From a virus: DNA of 44,689 bases. The notes under the pieces are model-generated. The model searched no databases. It worked only from the letters and a program-made list of their open reading frames with translations, and was not told where the DNA came from. This document shows positions 16,330-24,179 of this stretch, one piece after another. The DNA lies in IMG/VR virus record IMGVR_UViG_3300005577_000050, positions 1 to 44,689 of that record. The stretch is one strand, 5' to 3'. Positions within the stretch are counted from its first letter, which is position 1, and the number at the start of each line of letters is the position of its first letter. The translations under genes were made by a program, and so were the position numbers.

Positions 16330-17364
16330 CTAGGCGGCGGGAGTCGGGGCCGCAGGCATAACCTGGTAGCCACAAACCGCAGCCGGCGGGCTGACGCTGG
16401 TGGTACGGATGAGCATGTGATCGTTGGTGCCGATCGCGGTCTTGAGAGCGGAAGGAACACCAGCCGCGCCCTGGGGGATGACATTGTACGGGCCAACGCC
16501 CCAGTTGCCGCCGTTGTCGGTCCAGGCCTGGATCTCGAAGTTGGTCGGGCCCAGCTCGACGGTGAAGTCCCGCAGCGTGCCGTTGCGCACGAAGGGCAGC
16601 AGGATGTAACCGTAGTTACCGCCGGTGGCGACACCACCCGCAGTGACTGTGGCAACCGTCAGAGTGCCCGTACCACCGGTCGGGGTGCTGGTCATCTGAG
16701 TGATGTCCAGGCCCGCGTAACGACCCTGGAACGTGACGTTCCACGGACCGTTGGAGGCACCGGCGGGACCGGTAACACTCACGTCGCCGGGGTCGATACC
16801 ATCCAGGCCCTCAAGCGCCGTCTGCACCTGCGCAGCAGTGCTGGAGGCCGCAATGGAGCCCGTGGTGGCCGGGGAGTAGCCCGGTAGCGTAGCGGTCAGG
16901 GTGAAGCTGGTAAGGCCTGCACCGCCCTCAGTGAGAGACTGAACCTCATTGGTCGGGGGGCAAGCGTTCTGCCCATCGATGCCGGTCCACAGCTCCAGAG
17001 CGAACTGGTTGCAGGTGATGCCCTCGGAGACGCGGAAGCCCACGTCATTACCGGAGCCATCAACTTCAATCGAGTTGCCCGTAACCAGAGACATGATGTC
17101 CGGGTCCACGTTGCAGAAAGAGATCGTGACGTTGGTGCGCTTGAAAACATCGCACGTCCGGTCGTTCACGCAAAGAGCGCCATCGGCGTTCTTCTGGATG
17201 ATCTCTTCACCGGCCTCGTAGTCCGGAGAGAACTGAACAGAGACGAAACCGCTGGAGGTGACGAGGCTATTGGCCGTGGTAGGCACCGGGAAAGCCCCGC
17301 AACTGTCCAGGCGGGTGACGCGCACGCGCTTACCGCGAACCACGCCATAACAAGATGCCGCCAT
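16330..17364 (-). CDS. Major tail tube protein with inserted beta domain
   Basis: This 344-residue protein starts at ATG 17364 behind AGGAGGGC. The tube fold is split: residues 1-138 include RVRVTRLDSCGAFP and SVQFSPDYEAGEEI, and residues 247-344 include LLPFVRNGTLRDFTVELGP, a typical actinophage tail tube ending. Between them, residues about 139-246 (NEVQSLTEGGAGLTSFTLT to TLTVATVTAGG) form an Ig-like insertion almost identical in pattern to one in the major capsid protein of this phage. Such domains decorate tail tubes from the outside. Its position between head accessory genes and the connector/tail set, plus the strong terminator behind it, fits a highly expressed tube subunit. Confidence 0.85.
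   Translation of the reverse strand: MAASCYGVVRGKRVRVTRLDSCGAFPVPTTANSLVTSSGFVSVQFSPDYEAGEEIIQKNADGALCVNDRTCDVFKRTNVTISFCNVDPDIMSLVTGNSIEVDGSGNDVGFRVSEGITCNQFALELWTGIDGQNACPPTNEVQSLTEGGAGLTSFTLTATLPGYSPATTGSIAASSTAAQVQTALEGLDGIDPGDVSVTGPAGASNGPWNVTFQGRYAGLDITQMTSTPTGGTGTLTVATVTAGGVATGGNYGYILLPFVRNGTLRDFTVELGPTNFEIQAWTDNGGNWGVGPYNVIPQGAAGVPSALKTAIGTNDHMLIRTTSVSPPAAVCGYQVMPAAPTPAA
16627..16950 (-). repeat. Beta-sandwich insertion domain, copy in tail tube protein
   Basis: Codons for residues about 139-246 of the major tail protein. The motif order EGGAGLTSFTLT, then AALQ/TALE-type helix, V.VT, V.F, then TSTPTGGTGT and VAT matches the capsid copy at 20398-20697. This domain type is widespread in phage structural proteins. 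The presence of recognisably related copies in head and tail genes of one phage suggests transfer between them or acquisition from one source. Confidence 0.8.
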
Positions 17365-17448
17365 TACCGCTGCCCTCCTAAGAGCAGAAAGGGCCTTCGC
17401 CCATTGGATTCCTATTTAGAGTCTAGGGCGATATGCCCTGTACTTCAA

Positions 17449-17739
17449 TTACTCGGAGTCTTCCTCGACCCCGGAATCTTCCTCGACCGGGGCGTACTTC
17501 TTGAGAACGGTCTTACGGGGGTGCTCAGCCGCACTTTCGTGCGCGTAAACCTGCTCCGCAGTCAACTCTCCGGAGTTGACGTAGGCCTCGATCTCCCGAG
17601 CCGACAGATCGTCCAAATTCAGAACCTGCTCCGGCCTTTCAGGGGCCTTCACATTCATGGTGTTGGCAGTAGAGCCCGCAGCCGTCTCATAAATGGCGTA
17701 CTGACGAATATCCTTGACGATCGGATTACTCTCACTCAT
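17449..17739 (-). CDS. Small acidic virion-cluster protein
   Basis: This 96-residue protein starts at ATG 17739. It begins MSESNPIVKDIRQYAIYETA, has a central helix (LNLDDLSAREIEAYVNSGEL) and ends in an acidic tail (VEEDSGVEEDSE). It has no signal peptide, membrane segment or metal motif. It lies between head accessory genes and the major tail protein. I do not recognise a family. The EIEAYVNSGELTAEQVYAHE segment resembles small scaffold-binding or assembly-chaperone helices, but that is a guess. The 84-base gap to the tail tube gene carries only a small hairpin and the tail gene's ribosome-binding site. Confidence 0.6.
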   Translation of the reverse strand: MSESNPIVKDIRQYAIYETAAGSTANTMNVKAPERPEQVLNLDDLSAREIEAYVNSGELTAEQVYAHESAAEHPRKTVLKKYAPVEEDSGVEEDSE

Positions 17740-17748
17740 CTTTATCTC

Positions 17749-18333
17749 CTAGGTAAGTTCGGCCCAAAGGACGATGTTAGTGCTGGCCACGCTTCCTACG
17801 GCAATAGAGGCGGGCAAATCGGTTTGACCTGCTAGTTGGCCAGCAAGCCTAGGTGCTAGGTTGTACACGTTAAAGTTGGTAGAGGGAGTAACTGCACCCA
17901 TAACTCCGGGCATTGTAGAGGCTCCAACAATCAATAAAGCCTGCGCATACCATTGGCCCTTGACCAACTGAAGAGATCCTGAGGCAGCTTTTGTATACCT
18001 AGTAGAGGCCACCGAAAAAATAGAAGTGTCGTTAGTGGTGGAGGCGGCAAGAGTTAGGTTACCTGAGCCATCAATGGTGTAGACACCAAATCTGACCAGG
18101 GTAGAGCCCACAGCAGCTTGAGTTGTACTGACCATTCCGATATTGGCGAGAACCATGGATTTGGGAGCCCTGACATAGGCCAAGAAAACTATTCCGGCTT
18201 GTCCAGTCAAGACGTTGGCCCCAAGGCCTTCCCTGCGCTCAGGCAAAGTCCCGAAACCGCTAGTTAAAGAAGCACCGTATTGATAGTCCTCACCAGAGAC
18301 ATAGGCTTCATATCTAGCATTAGTTCCTGCCAC
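17749..18333 (-). CDS. Probable head-fibre/decoration protein
   Basis: This 194-residue protein starts at GTG 18333, two bases after the stop of the upstream gene. It is beta-rich, with a C1q/TNF- or carbohydrate-binding-like pattern in residues about 45-194: VFLAYVRAPKSMVLANIGMV, RFGVYTIDGSGNLTLAAS, SLQLVKGQWYAQALLIVG. Sequences like this occur at the tips of phage fibres, where short beta-sandwich trimers bind host surfaces. It is grouped with the 112-residue docking protein just upstream, so the two may form a head-surface appendage. No enzymatic residues are seen. Confidence 0.55.
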   Translation of the reverse strand: MAGTNARYEAYVSGEDYQYGASLTSGFGTLPERREGLGANVLTGQAGIVFLAYVRAPKSMVLANIGMVSTTQAAVGSTLVRFGVYTIDGSGNLTLAASTTNDTSIFSVASTRYTKAASGSLQLVKGQWYAQALLIVGASTMPGVMGAVTPSTNFNVYNLAPRLAGQLAGQTDLPASIAVGSVASTNIVLWAELT

Positions 18334-18335
18334 GA

Positions 18336-18674
18336 CTACACCACCTTCAAGATCATTACGTCATCGCCGGTGGCGGTCACCAAGGAGATAGCGCTCAAGG
18401 TGTCACCCGGATTGACTATAGAGAAGGAAGCCGTGTAGCCCTGCGGAAGCGCCACGCCGCCCAGGGTGGGCGAAGAGGCGCTGGAGGCTGTGATAACGGT
18501 GAAGGTATAGGCCTGAGCCCCGGCCGCAACGTTCGTGGTGGTGGCCGTGTTCACCCGCTGAACCGACGTGGTGCGAGCCGTCGAGCCCGTCGTGCCGGGC
18601 GCAACGGAAGTTACCCGCTGCGCCTGCGCGACGTTATCGATGTACTCGCCGTCGTCATTCTGATAAACAGCCAT
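18336..18674 (-). CDS. Small virion protein with shared N-terminal docking module
   Basis: This 112-residue protein starts at ATG 18674. Residues 1-22 (MAVYQNDDGEYIDNVAQAQR) are shared with the Gly-rich protein encoded at 15046-16155. The rest is Thr/Ala-rich, beta-forming sequence (TNVAAGAQAYTFTVITASS, YTASFSIVNPGDTLSAISLV) and ends ILKVV. The size and beta character fit a small decoration protein. It lies directly after the pentamer-type capsid gene. The shared N-terminus suggests both proteins attach to the same capsid or neck site. Confidence 0.55.
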   Translation of the reverse strand: MAVYQNDDGEYIDNVAQAQRVTSVAPGTTGSTARTTSVQRVNTATTTNVAAGAQAYTFTVITASSASSPTLGGVALPQGYTASFSIVNPGDTLSAISLVTATGDDVMILKVV

Positions 18675-18683
18675 CTGAGTTCC

Positions 18684-19550
18684 CTAGACAGAAGTGACGA
18701 GGACACCGGCAGCGAAGCAATCGAAACCGACCGAGTAGGTCTGCTCGGCCAGCACGATGAAGTTGTTATTGGTGGTTCGCAGAGCCTGTTCACGCACGTC
18801 CGGGTTCATGGAGACGCCGGAACGACGCACGATCGGGCGAGAGCCCAGTGCGAAGATCCAAGCTTGCCCAGCGCCTGCAGCGACCCCGTTCGGGCCGGTA
18901 CGAGCATTGAAACCGCCCATAGCCGCCATCGGGGTGTCCAGTTTGGTGAGCAATTGAGTGTGAGCGTCGTTCGGCTCGATCAGGTGGTCAGAAATGGCGA
19001 TCGTGGCTTCCCGGCGAGAGGCAAGGAGAACACCCTCACCGGGAGCGTTGGCACCGATGTACTGCTCCAACAGAGCAATACCCTGAGTCACCGTGACCGG
19101 AGTACCGGGGGTGGGAGTGATGTCGATGGCAGCCGCGTCCGTAAGGGAAGCACTGTGAGAGACCGTGGCCAGGGCAAACTCGCCCTCAACCGCACGCTCC
19201 GCGCCATTCTCAAGCATTTGACGAGCACGCTCAAAGCCTCGGTCCCAGTTGCCGATCGGGGAGCACTGGAAGCTGCCGTAGACGACGTAGGGAAAGGCCT
19301 GACGCAACGCCACACCGGTGGTGGGCACCTTGTTCGGAGCGCTGAGAGCATTGTTCTGGGCGCAGGTCGGGCATCCCCAGATCTTGGCGGGGCCACAGGG
19401 CTGCGGCTCCCACTCAGTACCCTGTTGCCAGTGACCGTCCCCGGCGTCATGAACGACAGAGACGCTGAACAAACCGTAAGGCAGGGGCTGAACATCCTCG
19501 GCCGCCACGTATAGCGGCTGGCCCAGGCAGGCGTTGGTGGCGAGTGCCAT
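18684..19550 (-). CDS. Probable pentamer-type (vertex) major capsid protein
   Basis: This 288-residue protein starts at ATG 19550. It resembles the second capsid protein of many actinophages, annotated as the pentamer protein. Its helix WDRGFERARQMLENGAERAV is followed by EGEFA, then a segment with TPTPGTPVTVTQGIALLEQY, and a C-terminal part with AWIFALGSRPIVRRSGVSMN. This is an HK97-type capsid fold without a long N-terminal scaffold region. Cysteines in CGPAKIWGCPTCAQ may cross-link or bind metal. It directly follows the hexamer-type capsid gene, separated by a terminator hairpin that would make its expression lower, as expected for a protein needed at only the vertices. Confidence 0.72.
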   Translation of the reverse strand: MALATNACLGQPLYVAAEDVQPLPYGLFSVSVVHDAGDGHWQQGTEWEPQPCGPAKIWGCPTCAQNNALSAPNKVPTTGVALRQAFPYVVYGSFQCSPIGNWDRGFERARQMLENGAERAVEGEFALATVSHSASLTDAAAIDITPTPGTPVTVTQGIALLEQYIGANAPGEGVLLASRREATIAISDHLIEPNDAHTQLLTKLDTPMAAMGGFNARTGPNGVAAGAGQAWIFALGSRPIVRRSGVSMNPDVREQALRTTNNNFIVLAEQTYSVGFDCFAAGVLVTSV

Positions 19551-19578
19551 TGTGCTGTCCCCTCCTCAGGGAAAGAGT

Positions 19579-19610
19579 GAGGGGGCCGGGACCGAAATCC
19601 CGGCCCCCTC
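19579..19610 (-). terminator. Hairpin terminator between the two capsid genes
   Basis: A 13-bp perfect inverted repeat (GAGGGGGCCGGGA with TCCCGGCCCCCTC) encloses a 6-base loop, starting 16 bases beyond the hexamer-type capsid stop. Partial termination here would set the hexamer-to-pentamer protein ratio. Confidence 0.8.
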
Positions 19611-19626
19611 GTTGGGCTTTTCCTGA

Positions 19627-21609
19627 CTAGGCAGCGGCGCAGATCACGGACGGACCGACCAGGCTGACAGCGCCACCGTTGTAGCAGAGCGGCACAGTCA
19701 CAATGCGAGACTCCGGACACATCTTCATGACGCTCCACGCCTCTTCGGTGAAGATCGCGGTGAAGTTGTTGTTGGAGTACAGCGTGCTGTCGTACAGGTT
19801 GTTCAAGGTGACCAGGCCCGAGGTGCCACGGACGAAGGTGCCGGCCGGGTACATCAGGAACTGAACGCTGGTCGGCCACGCAGTAGCGGCGTTGCCACCA
19901 CCGAGGTTCTGCCAGTCGTACACGTACTGGACATTGACGCCACGGGCAGCGAACCAGCGCGCGATGTCCGCGTCAGCCACGCCGTACGGGTCGGCCGAAG
20001 TGTTCCGAGAAGCGAAGTCCTTGCGGAGAGCGCCACGGACCCAGTAGGGCAGGACAACCTCGAGAACCGAACCACGGCTCATCCGACGACGGTAGCGAAT
20101 GTCCTCGGCCTCAAGCTCGAGCGCACCGAGCAGAGCGCCGGCGGCGCTCTGGTTCGGGGACGGCTGAGAGAGCACGGTAACCGCAGTGGACTGCGAGACC
20201 AGGCTCGCGATCACGTTGGTGTTCAGACGGTGAACGTGACCCGTCAGCGCACCGGAGACGTACCGACGAACCAGCTCCGGGTAGGCGCTGTTCATCAGGA
20301 TGCCCGCGTTGACGCAGATACCACAGACGTTCAGGCGAACGTCGGTGAACGGAGGACACGGGACAGTCGCGCACGGCTTGGTGCCGGCAGAACCGCCACC
20401 CTGCTGAACGGTGGCCATCGTAACCGTGCCGGAGCCGCCGGTCGGGGTGGAGGTGATCGCTGCGACGTTGGTGTTGCCCAAGGCGTTGACAAAGGTGATC
20501 GTGTAGACGACCGCACCCGCCGTACCGGACGACGTGACGTTCACGTTCTCCGGGCCGATGGTGCTGAGCGCCTGCAGAGCCGCCGAGACGACCGCAGCGG
20601 ACGAGTCCACCGGGATCGAAGCGGTGGTCTGACCACCGAAGGTCAGGGTGAAGGAGGTAAGGCCCGCGCCACCCTCAGTCGCAGTCTGGATCTCGTTGAC
20701 ACCGTAGGTGCCCGCGATGTCCTCGGCCTCGGTGAAGCAGAAGCCGGTGCTGGTGAAGATGTCGGCCCAGTCCGGACCCTGCGTGAAGCGAAGACCGCCA
20801 CGGTTGACGCGAACCTCGGGGAGCGAGATCAGACCGTCGCGAGACTCAAGCTCGCAGAGGTCGTAGATCGTCTCGGAGGGGGCGCACCAGCCACCGGCCG
20901 CAGTCAGCGAGCCGCCGGTCAGGCGGGACTGGTCGGTAGCGAACTTGTATGCGGAGTGGGACGGGGTGAACTCCTCCATGGCGTCAGCGACGACCAGCTC
21001 GGGAGCGTAGTTGACCTGGAACGAGGCGATCTCGGAAGCCGAGACGTGACGCTGACCCTTCCGCATCGCAGTCTCGATCGACATGCGAACGTGACTCGGG
21101 TTGGCCGCGTTGATGATCGCGTTGGCAACCTCTTCCTCGTCCAGCTTGGTGTTGAGGGCGAAACCCTTCGCACCAGAACCGGCGGTGAAGACCTTGGTCT
21201 CCTTGACCACGGGGGCCAGCTCGACCTTGGGCTGACGCGCCTTCAGGGCCTTGACATTGATCGCCTTCGGAGCGGCAGAAGCCTCAACCTCTTCAGCATC
21301 CGCAGCGGGAGCCTCTTCGGCGTCGTCCTCGTCGGCCTCGGGAGCGTCCGCGAACGCGGCGGCAGCCGCAGCGCGCTTGGCAACCTTGTCCGCAGCGAGC
21401 TGAGCCCGACGCGCCTTCTCGCCATCCAGAGCGAGCTTGGCCTCCACCAAGGTCTCCAGAGTGGCCTCATCATCGGCGGACAGTTCCGCCTTCTCGTTGA
21501 TCGCAGTGAACGCGGCTTTGGCGTTCGTCCGCTGGGTCTCGAGCGCCTCGTCAGAGAGGGTGCTGAGGTCAGCAGGCAGATCGACGTTGATAACGTCGTT
21601 CTCTTCCAT
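19627..21609 (-). CDS. Major capsid protein (hexamer type) with scaffold-like N-terminus and inserted domain
   Basis: This 660-residue protein starts at ATG 21609 behind TAGGAGGG. Residues 1-135 are helical, charged and Ala-rich (NAKAAFTAINEKAELSADDE, EADEDDAEEAPAADAEEVEA), typical of an internal scaffold (delta) domain removed by the protease. Residues about 140-304 and 410-660 form the HK97-like capsid core (ETIYDLCELESRDGLISLPE, LRFTQGPDWADIFTSTGF, VLPYWVRGALRKDFASR). Residues about 305-404 are an inserted Ig-like domain nearly matching one in the tail tube protein. It is long for the family because of the scaffold and insertion. A GC-rich hairpin follows the gene. Confidence 0.9.
   Translation of the reverse strand: MEENDVINVDLPADLSTLSDEALETQRTNAKAAFTAINEKAELSADDEATLETLVEAKLALDGEKARRAQLAADKVAKRAAAAAAFADAPEADEDDAEEAPAADAEEVEASAAPKAINVKALKARQPKVELAPVVKETKVFTAGSGAKGFALNTKLDEEEVANAIINAANPSHVRMSIETAMRKGQRHVSASEIASFQVNYAPELVVADAMEEFTPSHSAYKFATDQSRLTGGSLTAAGGWCAPSETIYDLCELESRDGLISLPEVRVNRGGLRFTQGPDWADIFTSTGFCFTEAEDIAGTYGVNEIQTATEGGAGLTSFTLTFGGQTTASIPVDSSAAVVSAALQALSTIGPENVNVTSSGTAGAVVYTITFVNALGNTNVAAITSTPTGGSGTVTMATVQQGGGSAGTKPCATVPCPPFTDVRLNVCGICVNAGILMNSAYPELVRRYVSGALTGHVHRLNTNVIASLVSQSTAVTVLSQPSPNQSAAGALLGALELEAEDIRYRRRMSRGSVLEVVLPYWVRGALRKDFASRNTSADPYGVADADIARWFAARGVNVQYVYDWQNLGGGNAATAWPTSVQFLMYPAGTFVRGTSGLVTLNNLYDSTLYSNNNFTAIFTEEAWSVMKMCPESRIVTVPLCYNGGAVSLVGPSVICAAA
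20398..20697 (-). repeat. Beta-sandwich insertion domain, copy in capsid protein
   Basis: Codons for residues about 305-404 of the major capsid protein. The insertion reads NEIQTATEGGAGLTSFTLTF at its start and includes AAITSTPTGGSGTVTMAT near its end. It falls just before the conserved KPCATVPCPPFT segment, so it is a surface loop of the capsid fold. It is the relative of the tail tube insertion at 16627-16950. Confidence 0.8.
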
Positions 21610-21660
21610 CGGTTGATCCCTCCTAAGGGATTCAGTGATTTATCGCCACAAGGCGCGTTG

Positions 21661-21702
21661 ATTACAGAATATGTGGGTTTGTACTTGGCGTGCAACTAAC
21701 CG
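21661..21702 (-). promoter_or_regulatory. Possible weak promoter before the major capsid gene
   Basis: On the minus strand TTGCAC (21690-21695) is followed after 18 bases by TATTCT (21666-21671), upstream of the capsid gene and its strong ribosome-binding site. The match to a sigma-70 consensus is only partial. A dedicated capsid promoter would make sense given the amounts required. Confidence 0.3.
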
Positions 21703-21873
21703 TTACTTGAGCTTTTTGATAAGGCCCTTACCGCCGAGCTTGGCATTGGCCGAACGGGCCGCCGTCTCGGTCGGATAGGTGGTCTTGGTGCCATCAGGAG
21801 CCACCAAAACGAAATTCTGAGCGGCCCCCGCCGTGGGGGCGTTGGCGGACGAACCGCCGCAACCGCATCCCAT
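21703..21873 (-). CDS. Small Gly/Cys-rich head protein (MGCGCGG type)
   Basis: This 56-residue protein starts at ATG 21873, 4 bases after the protease stop. It begins MGCGCGGSSANAPTAGAAQN and continues with a short beta/helix module (FVLVAPDGTKTTYPTETAAR, then SANAKLGGKGLIKKLK). Tiny MGCGCGG-leading proteins occur between protease and capsid genes in many actinophages. Their function is not established. The Cys-rich N-terminus could bind metal or a membrane, and the rest looks like a small folded unit with a basic tail. Confidence 0.8.
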   Translation of the reverse strand: MGCGCGGSSANAPTAGAAQNFVLVAPDGTKTTYPTETAARSANAKLGGKGLIKKLK

Positions 21874-21877
21874 CTAC

Positions 21878-23731
21878 CTACTCCTTTTCCATCATCGAAG
21901 CCAGTTGAGCGCGTCGAATACGCTTCAATTGGGCTTCCAGGGCCGCAAATCGCCCTGAAATCTCCTCGGATACCACAATTAGGGACTCATTGCGGCCCAT
22001 TTCGGTCTTTTCCGACTCAATCGGCACGAAAAGTGACTGAGTTGCACCCGATGCGACCAAAGCTTTAGTCCGCAGAACCGGAAAACCGGGAAGATTGACC
22101 GCAAGAACGGCCATAAGCTCGAGATTGCCGCCAATTCTTCGCCAATCGCCGCTCATAGGGGCCGATCGAAGGTCCCGAATCTCCTCATCAGACAGATCCG
22201 GCCGCAGAGCGCCCGAAACCCAGATACCGTATTCGTCCTCGCCCGCAGCGACGTCAGCGGCTACCAGGCCGGTGTTGTCGTAGTGGGCCATGGCCGCAGC
22301 GGCGCTCATGTTCGGACCGGCATGCCCGGTTTCCATGGTGAGATGGCCCACGGGCACCTCAGTGCCCTCATCCGTAACCAGGATCCCGGTTCGGAAGTAG
22401 GCATAGTTGGTGTTGGAGCGCGGGGGCTGGACGCAGGCACCGGGGAAACCTGTGTGACAGGTGCCCCAGACAGCGATATGACCGAAAACTCGACCGTCCT
22501 TGGTAAAGGTCAGCGGAGTGGGCTCCTTGAAGCGGGGGTTGTCGAACCAGGTAGCCGGAGGGTTTACCGGAGCCGACGCCGTGACCGTATCCGTTCCCGC
22601 GCTGCCTGAGTCAGACCACGGCGGGGTGATTGAGTCGTCGTTGTACTTCTTGCGGGCTGCTGCGTAGTAGGAAGCGATTGCCCCCTTGGCGGAGCCAAAG
22701 CCGCTTGCACCCCGAGCGCCCTGAACAGCGGCAGCAGCAGAGGTGACGCCACGCCAAACGGCAACACGCTTGCCTCCTTCAACTCGCGCAAAGGGAAGGT
22801 GGTAGGAACCCCACTGATCGGAGGGGCCGTCCTTGATAAAGAACGCCCAGCCGGCAGCGGCCGGGTCATCGCCCAGGGTCTTTCGGGCGGCGGCGGCGTC
22901 CCAGGGGGCCTCACGATCGCTCAGGGGGAGGCCAGAGGCCCCGAACTCTTCGGTGACAGCGTCCAGCGCCTCCATGTCGTCACTCTCGATAGAGGCGACG
23001 AGGCTAATCCGGGCGTCCGCGAAGGCCGGAATCTGAACCAGGGTGGCACCACGCACCCGAGCAGAGTTGATATGGAACACCACGTCATCAGAATTGCCTC
23101 CGGTGACCTTGGTGTAACCATCGAAAGGAGTCTCGGCAGCAGCCTCAGCCGCCACAGCGGGAGCCTCGTCCAGCAGTTCGTTGCGGGCATAAACCTCGTA
23201 GTCCATGTCGTCCAGGTCCATCGAGATGCCGCCGATGGTGCCCTTGTTCATGCCTCGGTAGACCTCCATGCCCTGCGGCGTGGTGGTATCGATGAAACCG
23301 TCGCCCATGATCGTGCCATCATCTGCCGTAGTCATGGACTCTATGAGCCCGACCACATAAGCGCCGTCGTGACCACCGGTGTCCTGGGGCACGTAGCGCA
23401 GCGGGATAGGGGTCTCAGCGCGCAGCGCACCGGAAGCGATGTAGCGACCGTCACCGGTCATCTGGTTCTCGAAGCCGATCGGCCCGGAAAAGCGCACAGT
23501 GTCGGGCACATCCTCCTCGACCTCGGCACTGTCAACGTCCTCACCGGGATCGCTCGAGTCAGCAAGCTCGCTCTCGAGAAGTTTCAGTGCCGGATCCATC
23601 TGGCTCTCCGTGAGGGCCCGCGTAGCAGCCTGTTGCGCCTCGGCCACGCACGGGGCACAGAATGCACCAGCGGTCAGGTGGTCGCACTCCTCCACCTCTG
23701 CGGGGTGGATTTTGACATGAATAGTCGCCAT
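21878..23731 (-). CDS. Capsid maturation protease
   Basis: This 617-residue protein starts at ATG 23731. It matches the actinophage prohead protease layout. There is an N-terminal Cys/His cluster (HPAEVEECDHLTAGAFCAPC). The core at residues about 75-250 contains FSGPIGFENQMTGDGRYIA, YRGMNKGTIGGISMDLDD and TLVQIPAFADARISLVAS. A middle part contains YHLPFARVEGGKRVAVWRG. The C-terminal part has HIAVWGTCHTGFPGACVQPP and VGHLTMETGHAGPNMSAAAA. It processes the scaffold domain of the capsid protein during maturation. I cannot assign the catalytic residues with certainty; the His and Ser residues around GHLTMETGHAGPNMS are candidates. It is normally next to the portal gene, but here 13 kb intervenes. 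Confidence 0.82.
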   Translation of the reverse strand: MATIHVKIHPAEVEECDHLTAGAFCAPCVAEAQQAATRALTESQMDPALKLLESELADSSDPGEDVDSAEVEEDVPDTVRFSGPIGFENQMTGDGRYIASGALRAETPIPLRYVPQDTGGHDGAYVVGLIESMTTADDGTIMGDGFIDTTTPQGMEVYRGMNKGTIGGISMDLDDMDYEVYARNELLDEAPAVAAEAAAETPFDGYTKVTGGNSDDVVFHINSARVRGATLVQIPAFADARISLVASIESDDMEALDAVTEEFGASGLPLSDREAPWDAAAARKTLGDDPAAAGWAFFIKDGPSDQWGSYHLPFARVEGGKRVAVWRGVTSAAAAVQGARGASGFGSAKGAIASYYAAARKKYNDDSITPPWSDSGSAGTDTVTASAPVNPPATWFDNPRFKEPTPLTFTKDGRVFGHIAVWGTCHTGFPGACVQPPRSNTNYAYFRTGILVTDEGTEVPVGHLTMETGHAGPNMSAAAAMAHYDNTGLVAADVAAGEDEYGIWVSGALRPDLSDEEIRDLRSAPMSGDWRRIGGNLELMAVLAVNLPGFPVLRTKALVASGATQSLFVPIESEKTEMGRNESLIVVSEEISGRFAALEAQLKRIRRAQLASMMEKE

Positions 23732-23787
23732 AAGTGCAGTTTACGGGTCACGCTGAGTGATGGCAACTTACTGTTTCCGTAAACCCC

Positions 23788-23816
23788 TTGACAAGCGAGA
23801 AGGGGTGGGAGAGGAT
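23788..23816 (+). promoter_or_regulatory. Promoter for the rightward operon
   Basis: TTGACA at 23788-23793 is followed after 17 bases by GAGGAT (23811-23816), about 28 bases before the ATG at 23844. The -35 box is perfect and the -10 box is moderate. The same CTTGACAAG block reads TTGTCA on the minus strand, so it may also serve the divergent protease gene. Confidence 0.6.
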
Positions 23817-23843
23817 TGGGCTCCAATCGGAACGAGGAGAGAC

Positions 23844-24179
23844 ATGAACCTGTTTGATCTGCCCGGTGCCAGCGATGAGGACATGGCCGCTCTGGGCTGG
23901 GGTGGCGCTGCTGCCATGCTCACCGAGGGGGCGGACATGGCGAACATCGCCCTTGACGCGGCCATCGATGAGCTGCAAAACTTTCTGGTCGAGCTGAGGA
24001 ATGCCGGCATCCTCGAGGACTCCGTCCTGTACAAGCTGGCCTCGATGGAGCAGGCTTGCTTTACCGCCATCCATCAGCACGGCACGCTCGAGGCCATGGC
24101 CAAGATCACCACCATGTTCAGTGCAACCATCGATAAGTACACGGCCGAGCAGGAGCGCATTGCCAAGGAAAGCGCATGA
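23844..24179 (+). CDS. Helical protein, first gene of the rightward operon
   Basis: This 111-residue protein starts at ATG 23844 behind AACGAGGAGAGAC. An upstream in-frame ATG at 23757 would include the promoter, so it is rejected. The sequence MNLFDLPGASDEDMAALGWG, then ANIALDAAIDELQNFLVELR and MEQACFTAIHQHGTLEAMAK, is almost entirely alpha-helical and acidic. No family is recognised. The gene couples to the next as ATGA. It may be a regulatory partner of the WhiB and sigma-like proteins encoded downstream, but this is inferred only from the operon. Confidence 0.75.
   Translation: MNLFDLPGASDEDMAALGWGGAAAMLTEGADMANIALDAAIDELQNFLVELRNAGILEDSVLYKLASMEQACFTAIHQHGTLEAMAKITTMFSATIDKYTAEQERIAKESA

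Noticed and set aside
19627-21609. Intein in the capsid protein
   Set aside because: The inserted 100 residues lack intein splice motifs (no Cys/Ser start with terminal His-Asn) and match a structural beta domain.
20230-21699. 489-residue plus-strand ORF
   Set aside because: It is antisense to the major capsid gene, with low-complexity Arg/Gly composition. A shadow frame.
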